A DNA stretch of 64,000 nucleotides from Marinomonas profundimaris. Lineage in GTDB: Bacteria > Pseudomonadota > Gammaproteobacteria > Pseudomonadales > Marinomonadaceae. The notes beneath the pieces were generated by a model. It was not told the DNA's origin, made no database searches, and worked only from the letters and a program-made list of their open reading frames with translations. Of this stretch, positions 40,001-49,896 are shown one piece after another; the first letter of the stretch is position 1, and each line of letters starts with the position of its first letter. The stretch is from NCBI RefSeq assembly GCF_000508165.1, contig NZ_AYOZ01000005.1:50533-114532 (forward strand), written 5' to 3'. A program made the position numbers and the translations under genes.

Positions 40001-40775
40001 GCTAATGCAGGCGGAAGACGCTTTGCTTGACCATAGAGGCCAAAAACCGACGACCGAGTTGATTGGCATTGGTTTGTTGGGGAGTGATTCGCTCGATGAG
40101 CTGGTGGCTTTGGTCGAGACGTTTGAGGTTCAACGACAGCAGTTAAATCGACAACTGGGCGAGGTTTCACAGAAAATACGGGAAGAGCATCAAAGGCGAG
40201 AGCAAGCCAAAGCGTCAGTGGAGGAATTGAATAGATTACGAGATGAACTGATTCATTTAGATCGTTTGAATCATTTGATTGGGTCGGCAGACGGTGCGAA
40301 GTTCCGTCGTTTTGCACAAAGTCTCACGCTAGATCATTTGGTGTATTTAGCCAATCAGCATTTGGATATTTTGCATCGTCGTTATCAGTTAATGCGCAAT
40401 GAGGAAGCGTTGTCGTTGTTGGTAGTAGACACTTGGCAGGCGGATGTATCGCGAGATACGAAAACCCTCTCAGGCGGTGAATCTTTCCTTGTTAGTTTGG
40501 CGTTGGCGTTGGCGTTGTCAGACTTGGTATCTCATAAAGCCAGCATTGATTCTCTATTTTTAGACGAAGGCTTTGGTACGTTAGACAGCGAAACGCTGGA
40601 ATCCGCGCTGGACGCGTTGGATAATTTGCATTCCTCCGGTAAAACCATCGGAATTATCAGTCATATTAGTGCGCTAAAAGAGCGTATTCCGGTGCAGATA
40701 AAGTTAACCAAGCAAAGTGGTTTGGGTGTGAGTCGATTGTCAGCAGAATTCGCGGTTCAGTCTCAGGATGAATAA
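37041..40775 (+). CDS. sbcC: SbcCD nuclease subunit SbcC (Rad50-like ATPase)
   Basis: 1244 residues. Walker [10 protein letters not shown] is at residues 37-45, and the C-terminal part has the signature [20 protein letters not shown] and Walker [13 protein letters not shown]. Long coiled-coil arms lie on both sides of a zinc hook [10 protein letters not shown] near residue 600. The ATPase clamps DNA and gates the SbcD nuclease. The C-terminal [13 protein letters not shown] is conserved. The protein is somewhat longer than E. coli SbcC (1048), mainly in the coiled coil. Confidence 0.96.
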   Translation: MKICKLRLKNINSLKGEWEIDFTKAPFDDAGVFAIVGPTGAGKSTLLDAICLALYHETPRLKVSPSQNELMTRHTAECLAEVEFEIKGKGYRAFWGQRRARGNSDGKLQPMTCELCELDGTIITTKINEKIDKIAEITGLDFSRFTKSMLLAQGGFSAFLNASANDRAELLEELTGTEIYGQVSKWVFEKHKTERQKIAQLEAVNAQRQLMSEDALQALIEQETSLAAEDKTLSDNLKQHKTNLEWRQTESNLVKQLVTSQQHNENAIAALADFKPKQDALEKAGVANTLRPQYESLKDIQRRKSDLEREQSGVSQEQLEQSEVIQQLDLHTESVKQAFETQTQLWDALNEDIANIIQPLVSRRESVNEQLTEINHRRSTIEQKHLESVNALAQQKQKHHESTLACESNQPRLAEWQAPEQIEAQLSNWQYQQSSIQTQDQALTRIATEVSSAQVTLDSALSTFAASKEALETQTRHAAALEQQVKLVVDAFHSLSSGRDLNEWQDHFRGLEGRQQKAAELVQRYESYQGKHQQIQQIDDAIQALVDQLSKQGEQLIQQRQTYKDKHAHCMDLAKLVDAERHIVSLNELRQSLGEHDACPLCGSHEHDLDQALHQAVNVENQTRLQQLQSELDALVQAGQALKADQKVVEREQEMRHDQRDALIKERSTAESELLSMLNDLMSLTNVSGSEPLQVFDAARMSSCVSDIQQAWQGVLELNQAVLEKHQQRAALEQEFTSANTQMQQMTQELQQLEFQGRSLRQTLESKQSEYQKITIEKDRIEQALMVSMSASSVPERYLASPLAESLSALQTSLQLWRDAKVNHDAHVKQIEQLGYEITVLEERLKEGEAQVSEVTLKANELRDEWDKIDAALFDKLAGKSLSDVRSDAQVALAGKRIDYETALKERERVQEVLTTLSATLKALEKSLAALRKEWESADSAWQVVLKEKGFSDESAWQRTCLTDTDLATLKEMSVALKDTMTRQAALLMQAEDALLDHRGQKPTTELIGIGLLGSDSLDELVALVETFEVQRQQLNRQLGEVSQKIREEHQRREQAKASVEELNRLRDELIHLDRLNHLIGSADGAKFRRFAQSLTLDHLVYLANQHLDILHRRYQLMRNEEALSLLVVDTWQADVSRDTKTLSGGESFLVSLALALALSDLVSHKASIDSLFLDEGFGTLDSETLESALDALDNLHSSGKTIGIISHISALKERIPVQIKLTKQSGLGVSRLSAEFAVQSQDE

Positions 40776-41075
40776 GTTTTGTTGTGTTTTTTATGGTGCA
40801 AAAGTTTTCCCCAGATTAATGGGAACAAGTATGTAAGTAAGTTGTAAAAGATTAACTAAATCAAAAGGTTAATCTTTCGTTCATTATTGCGCATTTTACG
40901 TTATTCTTAGCACTATAAGAGAGCAACGATCACTTTTTAGCAGTGTAAAGCCGTTGTCACGGTGACTTTCATTAATCGGTCAGCTTGATAGAATGGTTTT
41001 TTACGCTGATGACGTTTGTTCAACTCGGCTTGATAACATAAAGCGCCATTTAAGGTATTTAAAAGGACCGTTTGC
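40776..41075 (+). other. sbcC-minC intergenic region
   Basis: No gene is seen. A hairpin AAAGATTAAC/GTTAATCTTT at 40848-40877 may weakly terminate sbcC. The rest should hold the min operon promoter; TAGAAT at 40989-40994 is a possible -10 without a convincing -35, so I do not call a promoter. Confidence 0.5.
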
Positions 41076-41801
41076 ATGACAGACTCAGGCTTCCGTCTTA
41101 AAGGAAGTGTTGTTACGACAGTGTTGCTAGAAATTCAAACTTTTTCTCTCGATGACATTGTTTTTCATCTGAAAGAAAAAATTGATCAGGTGCCGCACTT
41201 TTTTAATCAGGCTCCTATCATTATTGATATTTCAAAAATGAAACGTGGCATTACATTGGAAGAATTTGAGGCGCTGATTAAATCAGTCAGCGCGCTTGGC
41301 CTTGGTGTGATTGGCTGGCGTTGCGATCCTGACAGTTTGCCCGTGTGGAATGCGTCGGTGACGATTCCACTTTTGCCCGCCAGCAAAGCAAGACCCATTA
41401 ATATTGCGCCAGAAATCAAAGAAGTAAGCAGTCCTGATGTGGTCGTAAAAACCGTGGTTGAGGAACGTTTGATTCCTCAGGCGACAAAGGTCATTACCAA
41501 GCCGGTTCGGTCTGGTCAGCAGGTTTACGCAGAAGGTGATTTGATCGTATTGGCACAGGTCAGCGCCGGTGCAGAAGTGTTGGCCGACGGCAATATACAT
41601 GTTTACGGCGCTTTGCGAGGACGAGCATTGGCCGGAGTGAAGGGCGATGTAGAAGCACGAATTTTTTGTAAAAGCATGGAGGCGGAATTGGTATCCATCG
41701 CGGGCAATTTTATGCTGAGCGATGCGCTGCAAAATATCGTTTGGAAAGACAGCGCTCAAGTGTTATTAGTTGACGATAGCTTAGAAATCGTACCGCTTTA
41801 A
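41076..41801 (+). CDS. minC: Septum site-determining protein MinC
   Basis: 241 residues. The N-terminal half is the FtsZ-inhibiting domain (FRLKGSVVTTVLLEIQT); a Pro/Val linker near residue 110-140 leads to the C-terminal beta-helix domain with VRSGQQVYAEGDLIVLAQVSAGAEV in part and IHVYGALRGRALAG, which binds MinD and FtsZ. MinC blocks Z-ring formation away from midcell. It starts at an ATG with AAAAGGACCG upstream and leads the minCDE operon. Confidence 0.95.
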   Translation: MTDSGFRLKGSVVTTVLLEIQTFSLDDIVFHLKEKIDQVPHFFNQAPIIIDISKMKRGITLEEFEALIKSVSALGLGVIGWRCDPDSLPVWNASVTIPLLPASKARPINIAPEIKEVSSPDVVVKTVVEERLIPQATKVITKPVRSGQQVYAEGDLIVLAQVSAGAEVLADGNIHVYGALRGRALAGVKGDVEARIFCKSMEAELVSIAGNFMLSDALQNIVWKDSAQVLLVDDSLEIVPL

Positions 41802-41862
41802 AAATTATTTTTCATTTGATTAGTTAGATAAACCCATTGTGGGGTTATCGGGGGATACAGCA

Positions 41863-42672
41863 TTGGCAAAGATCATAGTAGTCACCTCAGGCAAGGGCGG
41901 TGTTGGCAAGACCACATCCAGCGCTGCTATTGGGACTGGTATTGCGTTAAAAGGACATAAAACGGTTATCATCGATTTTGATGTGGGCTTGCGTAATCTG
42001 GATTTGATTATGGGTTGCGAACGTCGAGTTGTTTATGATTTTGTGAATGTGATTAATAAAGAAGCGACATTGTCGCAAGCGTTAATCAAAGACAAACGCA
42101 CAGCGGGGTTGTTTATCCTGCCAGCATCGCAAACTCGCGATAAAGATGCGTTAACTATTGAAGGCGTGCAGGAAGTGTTAAACGACCTTGCCAAAGACTT
42201 TGATTATATTATTTGTGATTCTCCGGCGGGCATTGAGAAGGGCGCTCAAATGGCGCTGTATTTTGCCGATGCGGCGATTGTCGTGACCAACCCTGAAGTA
42301 TCTTCGGTTCGAGACTCGGATCGTATTTTAGGTATTTTGCAAAGCAAGTCTAAGCGCGCGGAAGAGGGCAAAGAGCCAATTGAAGAGCATTTGTTGCTAA
42401 CGCGTTACCATCCTGGGCGTGTTGCGTCAGGCGAAATGTTGAGCGTGTCTGACGTTGAAGATATTTTGGCGATTCCATTGATTGGTGTGATTCCAGAATC
42501 TGAGGCGGTACTTAAAGCGTCTAACCAAGGAACCCCTGTCATTCTGGATACAGAATCGGAAGCGGGATTGGCTTATATGGATGCCGTTGACCGTTTGATG
42601 GGTGAGGAGCGTCCGTTGCGTTTCTTAGAAGTCCAGAAGAAAGGCTTTATTAAACGTTTGTTAGGGGGTTAG
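41863..42672 (+). CDS. minD: Septum site-determining ATPase MinD
   Basis: 269 residues if translation begins at the TTG at 41863, which stands eight bases after GGGGGAT and gives the standard start followed by [12 protein letters not shown]. An upstream in-frame GTG at 41839 would add eight residues foreign to the family. The deviant Walker A is [12 protein letters not shown], followed by [18 protein letters not shown] and the C-terminal amphipathic membrane helix FIKRLLGG. MinD recruits MinC and oscillates with MinE. Confidence 0.97.
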   Translation: MAKIIVVTSGKGGVGKTTSSAAIGTGIALKGHKTVIIDFDVGLRNLDLIMGCERRVVYDFVNVINKEATLSQALIKDKRTAGLFILPASQTRDKDALTIEGVQEVLNDLAKDFDYIICDSPAGIEKGAQMALYFADAAIVVTNPEVSSVRDSDRILGILQSKSKRAEEGKEPIEEHLLLTRYHPGRVASGEMLSVSDVEDILAIPLIGVIPESEAVLKASNQGTPVILDTESEAGLAYMDAVDRLMGEERPLRFLEVQKKGFIKRLLGG

Positions 42673-42673
42673 A

Positions 42674-42931
42674 GTGGGGATTTTCGATTATTTTAAAAGT
42701 AAAAACGCACCTAGCTCGGCGTCTGTCGCCAAGGATCGTTTGCAGATTATTGTTGCTCATGAGCGTAGTAAGCGCCATCAGCCAGATTATTTGCCACAGA
42801 TGCAGCAAGAAATTATTGATGTGATTCGAAAGTATGTGAACATTGGCAGTGAAGATGTGCAGATACAATTAGACAATACTGACGATTGTTCGGTGCTTGA
42901 GTTGAATGTGACGTTGCCAGACCAAAACTGA
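42674..42931 (+). CDS. minE: Cell division topological specificity factor MinE
   Basis: 85 residues, starting with GTG at 42674 just after the minD stop, with GGGGGTTAGA ahead. The N-terminal helix MGIFDYFKS binds the membrane; [16 protein letters not shown] is the MinD-contact segment and the rest forms the topological domain ([11 protein letters not shown]). It stimulates MinD ATPase to give pole-to-pole oscillation. The minC-minD-minE order is the usual one. A strong terminator follows. Confidence 0.96.
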   Translation: MGIFDYFKSKNAPSSASVAKDRLQIIVAHERSKRHQPDYLPQMQQEIIDVIRKYVNIGSEDVQIQLDNTDDCSVLELNVTLPDQN

Positions 42932-42954
42932 TTATTTGATTAGAGTGCAATAGG

Positions 42955-43000
42955 GCGTCAAACGAGATTATTGATATGGATCTTGTTTGACGCTTTTTTT
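42955..43000 (+). terminator. Terminator of minCDE
   Basis: GCGTCAAAC (42955-42963) pairs with GTTTGACGC (42985-42993), with possible further pairing inside, then seven T. Confidence 0.88.
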
Positions 43001-43096
43001 GTGTGCGATTGAGTCTAAGCGTTTGCCTTTGTTTTACTCGAATTCTACGTGGGTGTATTATTCGTGCACTTATTTTTGACTGCTAGAGAAAGGCCA

Positions 43097-44281
43097 ATGC
43101 TGCGTTATTTTCTTGGTGCCACTGTCGTTGCTCTACTTCTTTCTGCCTGTAGTGAACCATCGCAGTTGGTGGATCACAAAAAAACAAAACCGGCTTCTGT
43201 ACTACCTATTGCTTCGGCAGACCCTAAAGCTTTGCTTGGCTCGCAATTATTCTTCGATGTTAACCTTTCAAAAGAGCGTAATCAGTCGTGCGGTACGTGT
43301 CATGATATTGCTAATGCGTTTGTAGATAAAAGGCAGGATGCCCTGTTTGGTGCGGTGTCACTAGGTAGCGATGGTCATTCAATGGGTGGTCGTAATACGC
43401 CCACCGCCGGTTACGCGGCTTTTTCACCGGCATTTCATCGTATGGCAAATGGTGAGTACAAAGGAGGCCAGTTCTTAGATGGTCGCGCTTCTGATTTGGC
43501 GAAGCAGGCGGAAGGGCCATTTGTCAATCCGGTTGAAATGGCCATTGTGGATGGTGCGGCCGTTGTCTCTCGAGTAAAAGAAAATACGAGATACGAAAAC
43601 CTGTTTAATTCACTTTATGGTCAGGGCGTTTTGGATGATTCTGAAAAGGGTTATGCGGCGATCACTGATTCTATTGCGTCATTTGAAAAAACGGCTTTAT
43701 TCATGCCGTTTGATTCGAAATACGATCGGGCGTTAAGAGGGGAGGAGCGGTTGTCACCACAGGAAGAATTAGGTAAAACGCTGTTCTTTTCTCAGCAGTT
43801 TACGAATTGTAATGCGTGTCATCAGTTAAATAGCTCGCCTTTGAATCCTCAAGAAACTTTCAGTAACTATGAGTACAGAAATATTGGTGTGCCAGCTAAC
43901 CCTGTTCTTATGGCACACAATGGCAATACAAAAGACCTTGGTTTGTTGGATAATCCAGATATTGATGATCCAAAGCAGGCGGGCAAGTTTAAAGTGCCTT
44001 CCTTGCGGAATGTTGCGGTTACTGGCCCTTATATGCATAACGGGGTGTTTAAGGACCTGCGAACGGTTGTTCTTTTTTATGATAAATACAATAACCCTAG
44101 CCGTACTATTAATCCTGAAACCGGCAAGCCTTGGGCGGCACCAGAAGTGGAAGAAAATATTGATTTATTGAATTTGGAAAAGGGGCCGGCATTGCAGGAT
44201 CGCCGTGTTGATGCAATTGTCGCTTTTTTGAAGACACTTACCGATAGGCGTTATGAAGCATTGCTAAACGACAAAGAGTAG
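43097..44281 (+). CDS. Di-heme cytochrome c peroxidase/MauG-family lipoprotein
   Basis: 394 residues from ATG 43097 behind GAGAAAGG. A signal peptide ends in LLLSAC (Cys18), so it is probably an outer- or inner-membrane lipoprotein facing the periplasm. Two c-type heme sites are seen: C65-GT-C68-H69 and C238-NA-C241-H242. The YMHNG motif near residue 312 supplies the usual Met ligand of the second heme. Members remove peroxide or oxidise other proteins; BCCP and MauG-like roles cannot be separated here. No partner gene is adjacent. Confidence 0.88.
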   Translation: MLRYFLGATVVALLLSACSEPSQLVDHKKTKPASVLPIASADPKALLGSQLFFDVNLSKERNQSCGTCHDIANAFVDKRQDALFGAVSLGSDGHSMGGRNTPTAGYAAFSPAFHRMANGEYKGGQFLDGRASDLAKQAEGPFVNPVEMAIVDGAAVVSRVKENTRYENLFNSLYGQGVLDDSEKGYAAITDSIASFEKTALFMPFDSKYDRALRGEERLSPQEELGKTLFFSQQFTNCNACHQLNSSPLNPQETFSNYEYRNIGVPANPVLMAHNGNTKDLGLLDNPDIDDPKQAGKFKVPSLRNVAVTGPYMHNGVFKDLRTVVLFYDKYNNPSRTINPETGKPWAAPEVEENIDLLNLEKGPALQDRRVDAIVAFLKTLTDRRYEALLNDKE

Positions 44282-44450
44282 AGCCTTTTACTATTCTAAT
44301 TCTAGGGTTCGGGCTGATTTAAATTGGGCGTCTCCTTATTGTTTTCATTGATTAAACTGGCCTGACATTCAAAAATTTATTACATTGACCCTTTGGTTTA
44401 CTTTGTTGCGCACATTGCGTGTGTGAAATGAAACATGAAGGATTGTAAAA

Positions 44451-45503
44451 ATGAAATATGTTCCACTCGGGCGAACTGGTTTAGAGGTTTCTAGAGTATG
44501 TTTGGGTACCATGACTTGGGGGACTCAGAATAATCAAAAAGACGCAGATGAGCAGATTGAATATGCACTGTCCCACGGTGTGAATTTTATCGATACGGCT
44601 GAAATGTATTCCATCCCACCGAACGCCGAATCTTACGGTAAAACAGAAACCATCATTGGTGATTGGTTGTCTCGTAATCCATCGCGTCGAGAAGAGTTTA
44701 TTTTAGCGACGAAAATTGCTGGTCCAGGTCTCCATTATGTCCGTGATGGCGGCCCTATTACAGGCGCTGCGATTATTGAAGCGGTTGATGCGTCTTTGAA
44801 GCGCTTGCAAACGGATTATATTGACCTTTATCAGCTGCATTGGCCAAATCGTACAACACCACATTTTGCAAAACACTTTCCAGGTCATATTTCTTTTACA
44901 GAAGTGGATGGTAAAGCGCACTCGGCGCAAATGTTAGATATTTTGCAGGGTATAGATGCTTGTGTGAAAGCGGGTAAAATTCGTCATTTTGGTTTGTCCG
45001 ATGATACAACGTGGGGAATCAACGAATACATTCGTTTAAGTGATGAGCATGGTTTACCACGAGTGGCGTCGATCCAGAATGAATTTAGCTTGCTGCATAC
45101 GAAAGATTGGCCGTACTTGATAGAAAACTGTGTGCATGAAGATGTGGCGTATTTACCGTGGTCTCCTTTGGCGGCGGGCGCATTGACAGGAAAGTATTTG
45201 GATGGCGCGCGTCCTGAAGGCAGTCGATGGAGCTATGTTCAACGTAATGGTATTTTTCGTGATACGCCATTAGTTGATAAGGCGGTGAGGGAATATTTAA
45301 AAGTTGCTGATAAGCATGGTATGACGGCCGCTCAGTTGGCGTTGGCGTGGTGTGATCAAGTGGATGGTGTAAGTTCTTCTATTATCGGTGCCACATCTCT
45401 AGAGCAGCTCAAAGAAGATATGGATGCATTTGATATGGTTCTGTCTGAAGAGGCATTGCAAGATATCATGGCGGTCTTTAAAGCGTACCCTGTGCCGTTT
45501 TAA
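44451..45503 (+). CDS. tas: Aldo/keto reductase, Tas-like
   Basis: 350 residues. The start MKYVPLGRTGLEVSRVCLGTM and the blocks DTAEMYSIPPNAESYGKTE, TDYIDLYQLHWPNR and LPWSPLAAGALTGKY match E. coli Tas and other AKRs of that group. Catalytic residues Asp, Tyr, Lys and His are in DTAEMY, ATKIAG and LHWP. Tas was named for suppressing tyrosine auxotrophy; the natural substrate is uncertain. A gap of about 170 bases from the peroxidase gene shows no clear promoter. Confidence 0.85.
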   Translation: MKYVPLGRTGLEVSRVCLGTMTWGTQNNQKDADEQIEYALSHGVNFIDTAEMYSIPPNAESYGKTETIIGDWLSRNPSRREEFILATKIAGPGLHYVRDGGPITGAAIIEAVDASLKRLQTDYIDLYQLHWPNRTTPHFAKHFPGHISFTEVDGKAHSAQMLDILQGIDACVKAGKIRHFGLSDDTTWGINEYIRLSDEHGLPRVASIQNEFSLLHTKDWPYLIENCVHEDVAYLPWSPLAAGALTGKYLDGARPEGSRWSYVQRNGIFRDTPLVDKAVREYLKVADKHGMTAAQLALAWCDQVDGVSSSIIGATSLEQLKEDMDAFDMVLSEEALQDIMAVFKAYPVPF

Positions 45504-45528
45504 TCTTAATTTGTATGTTGTTTGAAAA

Positions 45529-45552
45529 GGGCGCTTTCTAAGCGCTTTTTTT
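45529..45552 (+). terminator. Terminator of the tas-like gene
   Basis: GCGCTT (45531-45536), TCT loop, AAGCGC (45540-45545), followed by T residues. Confidence 0.75.
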
Positions 45553-45584
45553 ATGTCTAAATTTTGGTTCTATCTCTAGATAAT

Positions 45585-45620
45585 AAAAAACCCGATACGC
45601 AAAGCGTAACGGGTTTTTTT
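45585..45620 (-). terminator. Terminator of the EF-G gene
   Basis: AACCCG-A-TACGC pairs with GCGTA-A-CGGGTT around AAA, with A and T runs on both sides, so it works on the minus strand for EF-G and could also work on plus. Confidence 0.88.
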
Positions 45621-45642
45621 AGAACAAAAAGTAAGCGATTAA

Positions 45643-47739
45643 TTATTTATCTTTACGTTCTTGTTCTTTTTTCTCTTTAACAGCAGCAATAACTGTTTCT
45701 GCCACGTTCATTGGGCATGGTAGGTAGTGAGAGAACTCCATAGAGAACTGACCACGACCAGAAGTCATTGTACGTAGAGTACTGATGTAACCAAACATTT
45801 CAGATAGAGGAACGTCAGCCTTGATGCGAACACCAGTCAAACCTTTCTCTTGGTCTTTGATCATGCCGCGACGACGGTTAAGGTCACCGATTACATCACC
45901 AACGTGATCATCAGGAGTGAACACATCTACTTTCATGATAGGTTCGATCAACTGAGGGCCAGCTTTAGGGATAGACTGACGGAAAGCGCCTTTAGCAGCG
46001 ATTTCAAAGGCAATAGCAGAGGAGTCAACTGCGTGGAAACCACCGTCGAACAACTGAACTTCAACGTCTAGAACTGGGAAGCCAGCTAGAACACCTTCGT
46101 CCATCATAGACTTGAAGCCTTTTTCTACTGCTGGGAAGAATTCTTTCGGTACGTTACCGCCCACAACAGAAGAAGAGAACGTAAAGCCAGAGCCAACTTC
46201 GCCTGGTTTGATACGGTAATCGATTTTACCGAATTGACCAGAACCACCAGATTGTTTCTTATGCGTGTAAGTATCTTCAACTTCTTTAGTGATGGTTTCA
46301 CGGTAAGCAACCTGTGGTTGACCTACAATCAAATCAACGCCGTAAGTACGTTTCAAGATATCTACTTTGATGTCTAGGTGAAGCTCACCCATGCCGCGAA
46401 GGATTGTTTCACCTGAATCGATATCAGTTTCAACGCGGAAAGTTGGATCTTCTGCAACCATTTTACCGATCGCAATACCCATTTTCTCGTTACCGCCTTT
46501 GTCTTTCGGAGTAACAGAGATAGAGATTACTGGCTCAGGGAAAACCATTGCTTCTAGTGTACAAGGGTGTTTAGGATCACAAAGAGTGTGTCCAGTTTGT
46601 ACGTTTTTCATACCAACGATTGCAAGGATATCACCCGCTTGTGCAGAGCTGATTTCTTTACGGTCATCGGCTTGCATTTCAACCATGCGGCCTACACGTT
46701 CTGTTTTGCCTGTGAAGCTGTTTAGGATCGTGTCGCCTTTGTTAAGCGTACCAGAGTAAACACGTACGAAAGTCAAGGCGCCAAAACGGTCATCCATGAT
46801 TTTAAACGCAAGCGCTTTAAATGGTTCGTCAGCAGATACGATTGCTTTCTCGCCATTTGGGTTACCTTCTTCGTCCGTTAGATCTTGTGGAATAACATCT
46901 GTTGGGCTTGGTAGGTATGAAACAACGGCATCAAGAAGAAGCTGCATGCCTTTGTTTTTGAAAGCAGAACCACAGTACGTTGGGAAGAACGCAAGGTCAC
47001 GAGTACCTTTACGGATACAACGGTTGATGTCGTCGATAGAAGGTTCTTCACCATCCATGTAGGCCATCATGATGTCGTCGTCTTGTTCTACCGCAGTTTC
47101 AATAAGTTTTTCACGGTATTCTTCAACTTGGTCAACCATGTCAGCAGGAACGTCTTCAATGCTGTAGTTTTCTGGCTGGCCAGAATCATCCCAAACGTAT
47201 GCTTTGCGAGTTAGAAGGTCAACAACACCAACGAACTCATCTTCAGTACCGATAGGAAGAACCATGATTAATGGTGTCGCACCTAGTACTTTTTGAACTT
47301 GTTCTGTAACGCGGTAAAAACTTGCACCAAGACGGTCAAGTTTGTTTACGAAAATGATACGTGCAACTTCAGATTCGTTAGCATAGCGCCAGTTAGTTTC
47401 AGATTGTGGTTCAACACCACCTGAACCACAGAATACACCAATGCCGCCATCAAGGACTTTAAGAGAACGGTAAACTTCTACAGTGAAGTCAACGTGTCCA
47501 GGTGTGTCGATAACGTTAAAGCGGTGATCTTTCCAGAAACAAGTGACAGCAGCAGACTGGATAGTAATACCGCGCTCGGCTTCTTGTTCCATGAAGTCAG
47601 TTGTAGATTCACCTTCATGTACTTCACCGATTTTGTGGATCATACCGGTAAGTTTAAGAATACGTTCTGTTGTTGTCGTTTTGCCCGCGTCAACGTGAGC
47701 AAAAATACCGATGTTTCTGTATTTTGATAAGTCAGCCAT
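45643..47739 (-). CDS. fusA2: Elongation factor G, second-type paralogue (EF-G2)
   Basis: 698 residues. GTPase motifs: [12 protein letters not shown], the [20 protein letters not shown] switch, DTPGHVDF and VNKLDR, followed by domains II-V ending in [13 protein letters not shown]. The start [19 protein letters not shown] and the [12 protein letters not shown] block resemble the stand-alone EF-G copy of Vibrio and pseudomonads more than the str-operon EF-G. It is not next to rpsL, rpsG or tuf. It probably duplicates or specialises translocation or ribosome recycling. That a first copy exists elsewhere is inferred, not seen. Confidence 0.88.
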   Translation of the reverse strand: MADLSKYRNIGIFAHVDAGKTTTTERILKLTGMIHKIGEVHEGESTTDFMEQEAERGITIQSAAVTCFWKDHRFNVIDTPGHVDFTVEVYRSLKVLDGGIGVFCGSGGVEPQSETNWRYANESEVARIIFVNKLDRLGASFYRVTEQVQKVLGATPLIMVLPIGTEDEFVGVVDLLTRKAYVWDDSGQPENYSIEDVPADMVDQVEEYREKLIETAVEQDDDIMMAYMDGEEPSIDDINRCIRKGTRDLAFFPTYCGSAFKNKGMQLLLDAVVSYLPSPTDVIPQDLTDEEGNPNGEKAIVSADEPFKALAFKIMDDRFGALTFVRVYSGTLNKGDTILNSFTGKTERVGRMVEMQADDRKEISSAQAGDILAIVGMKNVQTGHTLCDPKHPCTLEAMVFPEPVISISVTPKDKGGNEKMGIAIGKMVAEDPTFRVETDIDSGETILRGMGELHLDIKVDILKRTYGVDLIVGQPQVAYRETITKEVEDTYTHKKQSGGSGQFGKIDYRIKPGEVGSGFTFSSSVVGGNVPKEFFPAVEKGFKSMMDEGVLAGFPVLDVEVQLFDGGFHAVDSSAIAFEIAAKGAFRQSIPKAGPQLIEPIMKVDVFTPDDHVGDVIGDLNRRRGMIKDQEKGLTGVRIKADVPLSEMFGYISTLRTMTSGRGQFSMEFSHYLPCPMNVAETVIAAVKEKKEQERKDK

Positions 47740-47922
47740 TACATTACTCTAAATAAGTTAGGACGAAATTTGCGCGTTAGTATACAAGACTTTTTGCATT
47801 TGTAGTCAGGTATTTCGCGCTATTCTATTATATTTTATGTGATTAAAGGAAGGGGCAAGGTAAAAGCATTTTATAAATCACCAAGAACCGCTTTTTGAGG
47901 TGATCTAAAATGCTTTATATCG

Positions 47923-49092
47923 TTAATCTCGGCGCAATTTGTCTGAAATAGCGATGGGGTTGGGGAAATTTAAAATTACAATATAGGTAGACAGAGCGAA
48001 GCTTAATATCGCAGTGGCTTGTATGACATGCGAAGCCTCCGTTCCTATTAAGCCAATGTTCGCCGCAAGGTAAGCGATTAGTAAAGAAAACTCACTGACT
48101 TGCCCTAGGCGAAAACCGACTTCCCAAGATGTGCTGGCGTCTTCCTTAATGCCTTTTAGTAAAAACCTAAATACAACGGGCTTAATTAGCATCGAACCGA
48201 TGGCTAATATCAATGCAGGTACAATGACTAATCCGAGTAAGTCAAGATTGAAGCTGGCGCCAATACTAAAGAAAAACAAGATTAAGAAAAAATCTCTCAG
48301 GGGTTTTAGGTGAGTGGCTATGTATTGAGAAATAGGGCTGGTTGCCAAGGCTACACCCGCAATAAAAGCGCCCATTTCAGCAGACAAGCCAGCGGTTTCG
48401 GCCAGCACTGCCATGGATAGGCACCAACCAATGGAAACCAAGAAAATATACTCGTGAAAACGGTCAAATCGGGTGATCAGTTTGAGCAAAATGTATTTTA
48501 CGAACAGGAAGGCGCCTGCTACTAGTAAAGGGAGTCCGACGATTGGTTTTATGTATTGCATCATGCCGTTGTTGTCGCTGCCGGAGATACTGTATAGAAC
48601 CAGAAGGACAGCGATCGCAATCATGTCTTGTAGGAGTAATAGGCCAACAACCAGTTCGCCAGTGTGCTTATGGTGTAAGACCGTTGTGGGAAGCAGTTTG
48701 ATACAGACAATCGTACTTGAGAACATCATGGCGATGCCGATGATCAAGCTCTCAATCGAGCTGTAACCACACAATATGGCCACACAGTAGCCGAGAATGG
48801 CAAATGCGGCTGAGCTAAGTAGGGCAATCCACGAGGCTTTTTTGAGCATGTTAATTAAGTGGCTCGGCTGCATGTCTAGACCAAGCAAAAACAATAAGAA
48901 AATGATGCCGATGTGGCTCATTTCGTCCATTAATTGCGGCTCGTTGATTAGAGACAGTGCTGATGGGCCAAATAAAACGCCCAGGGCTATGTAGGCGATG
49001 ATCATCGGTTGCTTAGTGTACAGCGCTATGGTCGCAACGACGGCCGCTCCTGCAAATATTAAAAAGAAGGAGTGAACTATCGATGCTTCCAT
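47923..49092 (-). CDS. CPA2-family cation:proton antiporter
   Basis: 389 residues with about eleven or twelve hydrophobic segments and no C-terminal TrkA domain. The family core is visible as GIIFLLFLLGLDM near residue 65, LLLLQDMIAIAVLL near 150 and AEMGAFIAGVALA near 240. KefB/KefC-type proteins exchange K+ or Na+ for protons; without the RCK domain it is closer to plain Na+/H+ antiporters. It ends near base 47923 and is preceded on the minus strand by the SH3-domain gene 13 bases away, so the two probably form an operon. Confidence 0.85.
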   Translation of the reverse strand: MEASIVHSFFLIFAGAAVVATIALYTKQPMIIAYIALGVLFGPSALSLINEPQLMDEMSHIGIIFLLFLLGLDMQPSHLINMLKKASWIALLSSAAFAILGYCVAILCGYSSIESLIIGIAMMFSSTIVCIKLLPTTVLHHKHTGELVVGLLLLQDMIAIAVLLVLYSISGSDNNGMMQYIKPIVGLPLLVAGAFLFVKYILLKLITRFDRFHEYIFLVSIGWCLSMAVLAETAGLSAEMGAFIAGVALATSPISQYIATHLKPLRDFFLILFFFSIGASFNLDLLGLVIVPALILAIGSMLIKPVVFRFLLKGIKEDASTSWEVGFRLGQVSEFSLLIAYLAANIGLIGTEASHVIQATAILSFALSTYIVILNFPNPIAISDKLRRD

Positions 49093-49105
49093 GTTTATAC
49101 CTCAG

Positions 49106-49774
49106 TTAAGACCAAGAGCCGGTGTTGTTTTTCTTGCGACGCAGCAGGGGTAACAGTATGCCTAATAAAAGACCGCCAAACAGAGTAACGGCGCCTAACA
49201 TAAACCATTTTTGTTCTGTCGTGTCTTGTAGTTTTTCGGATTGAGCTATGGCTGTGCTGGCTTGCTGTTTGAGGCTTTCAATTTGGTAGCTGACATCATC
49301 GTTCTGAGAGACAATTGCTTGCGCTTTTTCTGAGAGCTCGGCGGCTTTTTCAAGCTGGGTTTTTAATGAGTCGTTTTCGTTTTTCAGTGCGGTGTTGGTG
49401 TTGCTTAATTGCTGGAGTTTTTGTTGACTGATATTTAGTGCATTGACAATTTCGGTTCTGCTTTCTGTGCCTTTACTCAATCGAGTTCGTAACGCGTCTA
49501 ATTGATCTCTGGTGACCATATCTTCACTGAGGAAGTAATCTGCCACCCAGCCTTCATTTCCACTTGGCGTACGAACTTTAGTATAGCCTTCACTTTGTTC
49601 GAGAACGTCGAGCGGTGTGCCACTCTTTAGGCCTCGCTCTACTGCCCTTGTACTATTGTCTAATCCTTCGCGTATCGCGACAAATTGAACATCAGAAATG
49701 TACACCGTTGCAGATTGTGCGGTGGTAGAAAGTAGTGCGCCAACTATTAGGCTTGTAATACGTTTTTTAGACAC
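49106..49774 (-). CDS. SH3-domain membrane protein (YgiM-like, TIGR04211)
   Basis: 222 residues from GTG 49774, which has AAAGGAAC five bases upstream; a TTG six codons earlier overlaps that site and is unlikely. A signal peptide (SLIVGALLSTTAQSA) leads to a bacterial SH3 domain (about residues 25-90, ending EGWVADYFL), a long coiled coil (95-185) and one C-terminal membrane span (FMLGAVTLFGGLLLGILLPL) with a basic tail. The layout is that of the YgiM family, exported and anchored at the inner membrane. Function is unknown. Confidence 0.88.
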   Translation of the reverse strand: MSKKRITSLIVGALLSTTAQSATVYISDVQFVAIREGLDNSTRAVERGLKSGTPLDVLEQSEGYTKVRTPSGNEGWVADYFLSEDMVTRDQLDALRTRLSKGTESRTEIVNALNISQQKLQQLSNTNTALKNENDSLKTQLEKAAELSEKAQAIVSQNDDVSYQIESLKQQASTAIAQSEKLQDTTEQKWFMLGAVTLFGGLLLGILLPLLRRKKNNTGSWS

Positions 49775-49846
49775 GTTAAGTTCCTTTAACAATCAATCAC
49801 TTTATCTATTTAATACGATAATCATGAGTCAGCAAATACGCAATAG

Positions 49847-49870
49847 AAAAGGCCATCGTAATGGCCTTTT
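49847..49870 (-). terminator. Terminator of cysI-DUF934
   Basis: On the minus strand AAGGCCAT, TACG loop and ATGGCCTT end in a TTTT run, 27 bases after the DUF934 stop. The plus strand could also terminate here. Confidence 0.75.
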
Positions 49871-49896
49871 TGGGTTTTTAATTGTAAAGCGGGTTG

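Noticed and set aside
37577..40317. Several antisense frames of 90-125 codons within sbcC
   Set aside because: They mirror the repetitive Gln/Glu-rich coiled-coil coding sequence and have no starts with binding sites.
46391..46759. 122-codon frame antisense to the EF-G gene
   Set aside because: EF-G coding on the minus strand is complete and conserved; this frame shows no family features.
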